Shown piece by piece: positions 6,301 to 10,221 of a stretch of DNA of 10,221 nt. The position numbers and the translations under genes were made by a program. The DNA lies in assembly GCA_030691775.1 (NCBI GenBank), contig JAUYDN010000190.1, positions 1 to 10,221 on the forward strand. The letters run 5' to 3'. The DNA is from Dehalococcoidia bacterium (lineage in GTDB: Bacteria; Chloroflexota; Dehalococcoidia; Dehalococcoidales; Fen-1064). Positions within the stretch are counted from its first letter, which is position 1. Every line of letters begins with the position of its first letter. The notes beneath the pieces are model-generated. The model did no database searches. It had not been told where the DNA came from and saw only the letters and a program-made list of their open reading frames with translations.

Positions 6301-6468
6301 ATTTGTAAAATATCTCTCCGATATTCGTCACATTTTGCTGGTAAGTCAAATTTCAAAACTCAATCCCCTGTCGGGATAAGGTCAGGGGACTAAAAGCCCA
6401 GGTTAAAAGTTAAAACCGATTTGAATGAAGTATCTGGTTAAGCTTTAAGTTTTTCGCCGTGGTTTTGA
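6301..6468. other. Non-coding gap, little visible
   Basis: No coding frame is supported. A weak six-base stem, CCCCTG (6365-6370) with CAGGGG (6383-6388), follows the metallophosphoesterase stop by 64 bases. It has no T-tract, so a terminator role is doubtful. The rest is AT-rich and stop-dense, possibly decayed upstream sequence of the DUF35 remnant. Confidence 0.3.
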
Positions 6469-6576
6469 CCTTTTGGTTGTAAACCCGGGGACATAAAAGT
6501 CGGCATGCCGGTCGAGGTTATATTCGACGATGTGACGGAGGAAATTACTCTGCCGAAGTTTAAACCGTGCGAGTAA
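6469..6576 (+). pseudogene. 3' remnant of a DUF35/OB-fold (Zn-ribbon) acyl-CoA-associated protein
   Basis: This frame, closed by TGA at 6466-6468 on the left and TAA at 6574-6576 on the right, encodes 35 residues including IKVGMPVEVIFDDVTEEI and then TLPKFKP. That is the typical last strand and tail of DUF35-type OB-fold proteins, which usually end like LKVGMPVEVVFEDVTDE followed by TLPKFRP. The zinc ribbon and most of the OB fold, normally about 100 residues upstream, are absent. DUF35 proteins act with thiolases or MaoC-type hydratases (for example ChsH2 in steroid side-chain degradation). The neighbouring dehydratase and acyl-CoA dehydrogenase fit that setting. No functional start is likely. 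Confidence 0.6.
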
Positions 6577-6664
6577 TCTATTACCGGTCGGTGGCGTGAT
6601 GATAATTACCGCAATGTGGTATATGATAGGAAAACAAAACCTGCGGTCACGGAGGTCGGCGCTA

Positions 6665-6913
6665 ATGAATCTGGAGCTAACAGGTACGGCTGAAACGGCG
6701 GGACTGGAAGCGTCCGGCGCCAGCTCTCTACGGTTAGCGAATTACCGTGTCCAGAACGCGGATGTCAGGCTTAGCGGCGCCAGCAATGCTGACCTGGAAG
6801 TCTCCAGCCGGAGCGATATCGAAGTCAGCGGCGCATCGCGATTGACGTTCGGCGGTAATCCGACGGTCGGCAGGATTGAAGTATCCGGCGCATCCAAAAT
6901 TAACCGCCGGTGA
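6665..6913 (+). pseudogene. Truncated SGAS-repeat GIN (DUF2807-type) domain piece
   Basis: The 82 residues contain four SGAS repeats (17-20, 37-40, 55-58, 74-77) on short beta strands. This is the hallmark of the C-terminal half of GIN/DUF2807 putative adhesin-head domains, which fold as a beta helix outside the cell. The ending GNPTVGRIEVSGASKI (64-79) matches how such proteins usually finish. The N-terminal half and any signal peptide are missing, and residues encoded further upstream in frame (from 6596) look unrelated, so it is probably a remnant. However, GGAGGT at 6651-6656 stands eight bases before ATG 6665, so a short cytoplasmic product could still be made. It ends 30 bases before the acyl-CoA dehydrogenase start. 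Confidence 0.6.
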
Positions 6914-6943
6914 AGAACTGCACCGGAAACAAGGAGGGTAGCG

Positions 6944-8125
6944 ATGGACTTTACTTTTACACTTGAAGAAGAAGCTTTTCGCACGCGACTCAAGGAATGG
7001 CTGGCGGTAAATATGAAGGAACTACCCCGTTGGTGGGCACACCCGGACGTGCCCGGACCGGAGATAGATTCCGAAGAATTCCACCGGTTCAGTATCTGGT
7101 GGCACCGAAAATTACACCAGGCCGGGTTTGCGGGCATCACCTGGCCCATAGCGTACGGCGGCAGGGGCGGCACGCTTATGGAAGAGGTTATCTTCCACCA
7201 GGAGATGGCTCTGCACCGCGCCCCCGGTCTCACCAATGTCCACGGCATCGGCTGGTGCGGTCCGGCAATCCTGCGTTTTGGTACGGAAGTGCAGAAGAAA
7301 CGGTTTATCCCTAAAATCCTCAGCTGTGAGGAAATGTGGTGCACGTTCTACTCGGAGCCGGAAGCCGGGTCGGACATGGCGAACGTACAGACTCGCGCGT
7401 TGGAGGAAGGCGACCACTTCGTCGTCAACGGGCAAAAGGTCTGGAGCAGTCATGCGCACCTGGCAGACTGGGCGGTTTTGCTGGCGCGGACCGACCCCAC
7501 TGCGCCCAAGCACCGCGGCCTCAGCTACCTGCTCGTGGATATGAAGACGCCGGGTATTACGGTGAGACCCCTGCGCAATATGACCGGCACGGCTGAGTTC
7601 AATGAGACTTTCTTCGATAATGTGCGTATTCCCAGGCACCAGATTATCGGAGAGAAAAATATGGGCTGGTACGTGGCAGCCGGCGCCCTCGAGTTCGAGC
7701 GTTCGAGTCTGGGTCAGGCTATCGCCCGCGAAAACACATTTAAAGACCTTATCAGGGTAATACAACAGCAGGGTAAGAGTAATGACCCGCTCATCCGCTA
7801 CCGGATGGCGCAATTATTCATCGAGGTCAACGTGGCGAAGTACCTGGGACTGCGGAACCTGACGAAACAGTTGCGTGACGGCAGGCCGGGTCCGGAAGGT
7901 AGCATCGGCAGTCTGTTCAACGTGGAGCTGAACAAGCGCATCCAGGAATTCGTCATGGAGGTGCAGGGACCGTACAGCCGCCTGATGCGGGGCAGTCCCC
8001 ACGCTATCGAGCAGGGGAGGTGGCAGTACAGTTTCCTGCGGTCGCGGGGCGCCAGCATCGAGACCGGCACCACGGAAATAAAGCGCAATATCATCGCGCA
8101 AAGGGTGCTGGGGTTACCGAGGTAG
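6944..8125 (+). CDS. Acyl-CoA dehydrogenase, FadE type
   Basis: This 393-residue flavoenzyme is full length for the acyl-CoA dehydrogenase family, which uses FAD to introduce a 2,3 double bond into acyl-CoA and passes electrons to ETF. Family blocks are clear: CTFYSEPEAGSDMA (133-146) around the flavin, VNGQKVWSSHA (161-171), FNETFFDNVRIP (219-230) and the C-terminal IETGTTEIKRNIIAQRVLGL (372-391). The residue in line with the usual catalytic Glu of medium-chain enzymes (Glu before GT) is Thr374. A candidate replacement base is Glu252 in FERSSLG, in the helix where isovaleryl-CoA dehydrogenase carries its Glu. This pattern and the RVLGLPR ending recall the FadE26-FadE34 group that acts on bulky or branched acyl-CoAs, sometimes as heteromers. 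ATG 6944 has AAGGAGG six bases upstream. Repeat copy B follows 66 bases after the stop. Confidence 0.92.
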   Translation: MDFTFTLEEEAFRTRLKEWLAVNMKELPRWWAHPDVPGPEIDSEEFHRFSIWWHRKLHQAGFAGITWPIAYGGRGGTLMEEVIFHQEMALHRAPGLTNVHGIGWCGPAILRFGTEVQKKRFIPKILSCEEMWCTFYSEPEAGSDMANVQTRALEEGDHFVVNGQKVWSSHAHLADWAVLLARTDPTAPKHRGLSYLLVDMKTPGITVRPLRNMTGTAEFNETFFDNVRIPRHQIIGEKNMGWYVAAGALEFERSSLGQAIARENTFKDLIRVIQQQGKSNDPLIRYRMAQLFIEVNVAKYLGLRNLTKQLRDGRPGPEGSIGSLFNVELNKRIQEFVMEVQGPYSRLMRGSPHAIEQGRWQYSFLRSRGASIETGTTEIKRNIIAQRVLGLPR

Positions 8126-8190
8126 ACAACAGTAGACAGTAAACGCTGATTTGTCCCGTGTGCCAGTTGTTGACTAACCACTGATGACTA

Positions 8191-8285
8191 ATTCGGCTGT
8201 GCGAAAATGATGGCAGTTTGATAGAAAAACCGCACAGGCAGGGATGCCTGTGCCACCATTCGGTTTGTGCCAACTTGATAGCTAA
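8191..8285. repeat. 95-bp palindrome-bearing repeat, copy B
   Basis: This matches copy A at 4794-4890 along its whole length with a few substitutions and one two-base gap. The hairpin is GCACAGGCA (8232-8240) with TGCCTGTGC (8245-8253), one pair longer than in copy A. The flanking direct repeats start at 8191 and 8258. It sits between the acyl-CoA dehydrogenase stop and the 3' end of the convergent zinc-ribbon gene. The preceding 8122-8190 stretch has GTAGACA twice (8122-8128, 8132-8138) and otherwise only low-complexity sequence. Confidence 0.75.
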
Positions 8286-8318
8286 TGCGAATAATAACTG
8301 CAAACTGACAACTGAATA

Positions 8319-8687
8319 CTATTTCAGTGCCACCAGGTACTGTTTACCCCCCTCGCTCTTCTCTTTGATGATGTCCGCGTGGAGTAATGGCATAAGCTGG
8401 GCGTTTAGCTCCGCCTGGGTCAGTTTGAGCTCCTGGACAACCTCGGCGCGCGTAACTTTACCCCTTGTTTTTACGAATTCATAGACCTGTTTTTCAAGCT
8501 CGGTTAAACCATCGGTGCCGGTCTGCCCCGCCTGGACCCGCGTGCGGTTGTCCACATAGGTTGCCCACGGGTCGCATTCACCCTTGTTCAGCCCGATGTC
8601 CATCAGGCAGTCTTCGCAATAGACCTTGCCCTTGTTCACGTAGCTCTGTTGCTCGGTAATTTCTTTATGACAACGACTGCACTGCAC
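8319..8687 (-). CDS. Small zinc-ribbon/winged-helix protein
   Basis: This 122-residue protein starts with a zinc-ribbon or LIM-like module: C3, C6 (CSRC) and C24, C27 (CEDC) with a short hydrophobic strand between, and a further Cys38. After a linker, residues 62-120 look like a small winged helix: TELEKQVYEFV, a turn, TRAEVVQELKLTQAELNAQL (a recognition-helix-like segment) and a beta wing ending KQYLVALK. A metal-binding transcription factor or nucleic-acid-binding adaptor is the reasonable guess; no named family is recognised. The start is GTG 8687, with GAGGAG (8695-8700) seven bases upstream on that strand. It lies 234 bases downstream of the protease in the same direction, too far to assume one operon. 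An inverted pair TACTCCC/GGGAGTA (8710-8716/8736-8742) just upstream could be an operator. Confidence 0.75.
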   Translation of the reverse strand: MQCSRCHKEITEQQSYVNKGKVYCEDCLMDIGLNKGECDPWATYVDNRTRVQAGQTGTDGLTELEKQVYEFVKTRGKVTRAEVVQELKLTQAELNAQLMPLLHADIIKEKSEGGKQYLVALK

Positions 8688-8852
8688 AGTGGCACTCCTC
8701 TCTATTTATTACTCCCCAAATGAGTGTAAAAAGATGGGAGTACAAGAATCATACCTTGACTGGATATGTTGTGCAACCACTTCCCCACCCCCCAAAATGC
8801 CAACTTCCAAGTAACAAGTGACAAACAATATCTAATGTCTAATTGGACGAGA

Positions 8853-8918
8853 ATGATAGTTGATTACTGACTACTGATAACTGTAAGCCGATGGCTGAAA
8901 GCTGATAGCTAATTGCTG
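8853..8918. repeat. Degenerate CTGATAACT-like tandem repeat
   Basis: The stretch is a run of diverged units of about ten bases resembling CTGATAACTG, TGACTACTGA and CTGATAGCTAA. Related words occur at the ends of both long repeats (TGATAGCTAA at 4881 and 8276) and at 8170-8190. It lies just downstream of the protease stop codon. No gene is visible in 8688-8921. Confidence 0.35.
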
Positions 8919-8921
8919 TTA

Positions 8922-9896
8922 CTATTTCCCCGCCGTTAACTGCTTCGTGGCTTTGAAGACGTTGATGCGGCTGGCGGTATCCGTGTTGTCGATGATGGCG
9001 TTCCTGATATCGTCATTGACCGCGCCGTTCTGATTACGGTCAGTCGCCACGGCAAAGAGCAGGGCGGCTTCCCCGGAGACCAGTGCCGCGGAATATGATG
9101 TGCCGTTTTTATACGCGTATTTATCGGACGGTAGCGTGGAGTAGATGTCTACCCCGGGAGCGCTCACACCCGCCCAGTCACCGCGGCTGGTCCAGCGGGT
9201 CATTTTATCATCGCGGTCGGTAGCTGCCACCCCGATGACGTTCGGGAAGGCGGCGGGGTAAGCTGGTCTGTTACCGGCGGTGTTGCCCGCGGCCGCTACA
9301 ATCACCGCCCCTTTCTCCCAGGCATATCTTACTGCTTCCTCGACTTGAGGATGTGGTTTACTCAAAGTGAGACTGAGATTGATGACCTGTGCGCCGTTAT
9401 CTACTGCCCAGACAATACCCTTCGCCACTGCCTCCGGGTTTACGAACCCATCATCACCGGCAACCTTCACGTTGAGCAGACTGCTCCGGTAGGCGATGCC
9501 GGTGGCGCCTTTAAGGTTTTCCATCGATGCCGTAATAATGCCGGCGATGAGCGTGCCGTGCCCGTTGATATCCGCCGTAGTGCGGCTGGTGGTGAAGTTG
9601 ACACCCTTTATCACTCTACCCGCCAGGTCTTCATGCTGAGCATCGATGCCCGTGTCCAGTACCGCCACCACTACATTCACACCGCCCCCGGTCGCCTCCC
9701 AGCTAGCATCGGCTTCAATCTTTTCGATGTACCATTGTAACGGAGGGGCGTAACCTCCAATCGATTTTTCGTCTTCTGTCACGTAATCGGCGATTCGACC
9801 TGCCCCGGTCTGCTGGCACACGGAGATAGAAGCCAGACCGGTCACAAGGAGGATGATGCCGAAGACGCAAAGACCCTTCTTCATCACGTTATTCAT
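8922..9896 (-). CDS. Secreted subtilisin-like serine protease (S8)
   Basis: This 324-residue protein is an S8 family peptidase of thermitase style. The catalytic triad is visible as Asp81 (AVLDTGID), His113 (NGHGT) and Ser267 (NGTSYSAA), with the oxyanion Asn205 in AAAGN. The N-terminus is a signal peptide (MKKG, then hydrophobic 9-26). Cys27 follows a Val, a poor lipobox, so simple secretion is more likely than lipidation. Only about 40 residues separate the signal from the catalytic domain, too short for a full inhibitor-I9 propeptide. The serine motif continues SAALVSG where most relatives have ATPHVAG. A loop DRNQNGAVNDD (286-296) looks like a calcium-binding site. ATG 9896 has AAAAGGT (9902-9908) five bases upstream; ATG 9920 would add eight residues before the signal and has no such site. 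Phased repeats about 90 bases upstream may control it. Confidence 0.9.
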   Translation of the reverse strand: MNNVMKKGLCVFGIILLVTGLASISVCQQTGAGRIADYVTEDEKSIGGYAPPLQWYIEKIEADASWEATGGGVNVVVAVLDTGIDAQHEDLAGRVIKGVNFTTSRTTADINGHGTLIAGIITASMENLKGATGIAYRSSLLNVKVAGDDGFVNPEAVAKGIVWAVDNGAQVINLSLTLSKPHPQVEEAVRYAWEKGAVIVAAAGNTAGNRPAYPAAFPNVIGVAATDRDDKMTRWTSRGDWAGVSAPGVDIYSTLPSDKYAYKNGTSYSAALVSGEAALLFAVATDRNQNGAVNDDIRNAIIDNTDTASRINVFKATKQLTAGK

Positions 9897-9982
9897 CGCA
9901 GACCTTTTTGTCATGTACATCTAGCCTACGACCGCGACCGTGAACAAAGCCTAAATGACGGTTGTTAAGTCATAAAAATTTC

Positions 9983-10014
9983 CTAAACGGATACCTAAAT
10001 AATCGCTAAACGGA
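9983..10014 (-). promoter_or_regulatory. Helically phased TTTAG direct repeats upstream of the protease
   Basis: CTAAA occurs at 9983, 9995 and 10006, and the longer word CTAAACGGA appears twice (9983-9991 and 10006-10014). Read toward the protease these are TTTAG words repeated every 11-12 bases, one helical turn apart. A further copy lies at 9951. This spacing is what OmpR/PhoB-type response regulators recognise, so an activator site is plausible. It is inference from spacing alone. I see nothing gene-like in the surrounding 9921-10162. Confidence 0.35.
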
Positions 10015-10162
10015 GGAAAACGGCACACAAACAGCCTGAGACGGTGGAAAGAAAATAGATGCTAATGGAGTGTCTCAATAACAGCTTTACAATTCTGAAT
10101 AAAAGATGCCAGTTCTTACACAGCGCCTCATCCCCCATTCGGCAAGCTCAGGGCAAGCCTTG

Positions 10163-10220
10163 CCCCTTCTCCGCAGAGAAGGGGAAGAACTATTTTGAGA
10201 GGGGCTGACGCCCCTCTCAA
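10163..10220. repeat. Two consecutive strong hairpins at the window end
   Basis: The first hairpin is CCCCTTCTC (10163-10171) with GAGAAGGGG (10176-10184), loop CGCA. The second is TTGAGAGGGGC (10195-10205) with GCCCCTCTCAA (10210-10220), loop TGAC, an 11-bp perfect stem. Neither is followed by a visible T-tract within the window, and the second touches its end. They look like dispersed REP-type palindromes rather than simple terminators, but a terminator for a gene beyond the window cannot be excluded. Confidence 0.6.
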
Positions 10221-10221
10221 C

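Noticed and set aside
6365..6388. Hairpin after the metallophosphoesterase as a terminator
   Set aside because: The stem is only six base pairs with a 12-base loop, sits 64 bases past the stop and lacks a T-tract.
6742..7344. 200-codon minus-strand frame
   Set aside because: Antisense to the SGAS fragment and the acyl-CoA dehydrogenase start; no ribosome binding site or recognisable domain.
7112..7813. Long minus-strand reading frame of 233 codons
   Set aside because: It lies wholly antisense to the well-supported acyl-CoA dehydrogenase, has no family motif, and its openness follows from the codon bias of the sense gene.
8853..8918. Possible CRISPR or iteron array
   Set aside because: Units are about ten bases, degenerate and without spacers, and no cas or replication gene is nearby.
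10061..10206. 49-codon plus-strand frame near the window end
   Set aside because: More than half of it is hairpin repeat sequence; no start signal stronger than chance and no recognisable protein.

Overview
The window looks like accessory chromosome of an anaerobic or facultatively anaerobic bacterium of roughly balanced base composition, most likely a Chloroflexota (Dehalococcoidia-like) or similar sediment lineage. The reasons are a flavoredoxin-type flavin protein, an aldo/keto reductase carrying two cysteine clusters for [4Fe-4S], a stand-alone cobalamin-dependent methionine synthase reactivation domain, a MaoC-type double-hotdog dehydratase and a FadE-type acyl-CoA dehydrogenase. Intergenic gaps are full of short palindromic repeats. 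The taxonomic call is inference from gene content, not from a marker gene.

Layout. Positions 73-339 hold an unrecognised C-terminal-looking fragment. Positions 413-1006 (+) encode a flavoredoxin-like flavin reductase. It is convergent with a [4Fe-4S] aldo/keto reductase at 1208-2386 (-). Between them lie the fossil 3' end of a second copy of that reductase and a 106-bp REP-like inverted-repeat element. A 406-bp repeat-rich gap (2387-2792) follows. A methionine-synthase-activation-like protein (2793-3485, -) is divergent from a double-hotdog dehydratase (3752-4633, +). The dehydratase is followed, one base after its stop, by a 42-codon mini-gene resembling the N-terminal helices of corrinoid proteins. 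A 97-bp palindrome-bearing repeat (4794-4890) separates this from a lipoprotein metallophosphoesterase (4918-6300, +). Then come a 3' remnant of a DUF35/OB-fold gene (6469-6576), a truncated SGAS-repeat (GIN/DUF2807-type) piece (6665-6913) and an intact acyl-CoA dehydrogenase (6944-8125, +). A second copy of the 97-bp repeat lies at 8191-8285. The right end carries, on the minus strand, a small zinc-ribbon/winged-helix protein (8319-8687) and a secreted subtilisin-like protease (8922-9896). Upstream of the protease are helically phased repeats, and two strong hairpins close the window.

How the genes may fit together. Dehydratase, DUF35 remnant and acyl-CoA dehydrogenase are the kinds of parts found together in beta-oxidation of bulky acyl-CoA side chains (the ChsE/ChsH type in steroid degraders). 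Here the set is interrupted and eroded. The cobalamin-reactivation protein and the corrinoid-like mini-gene hint at a former corrinoid methyl-transfer module. The metallophosphoesterase and the protease are envelope or exported proteins with no evident link to the rest. The clearest theme is erosion and rearrangement by short repeats: four gene remnants and at least five palindromic elements in 10 kb. I see no confidently new system, no CRISPR array, no tRNA or rRNA, and no transposase gene.
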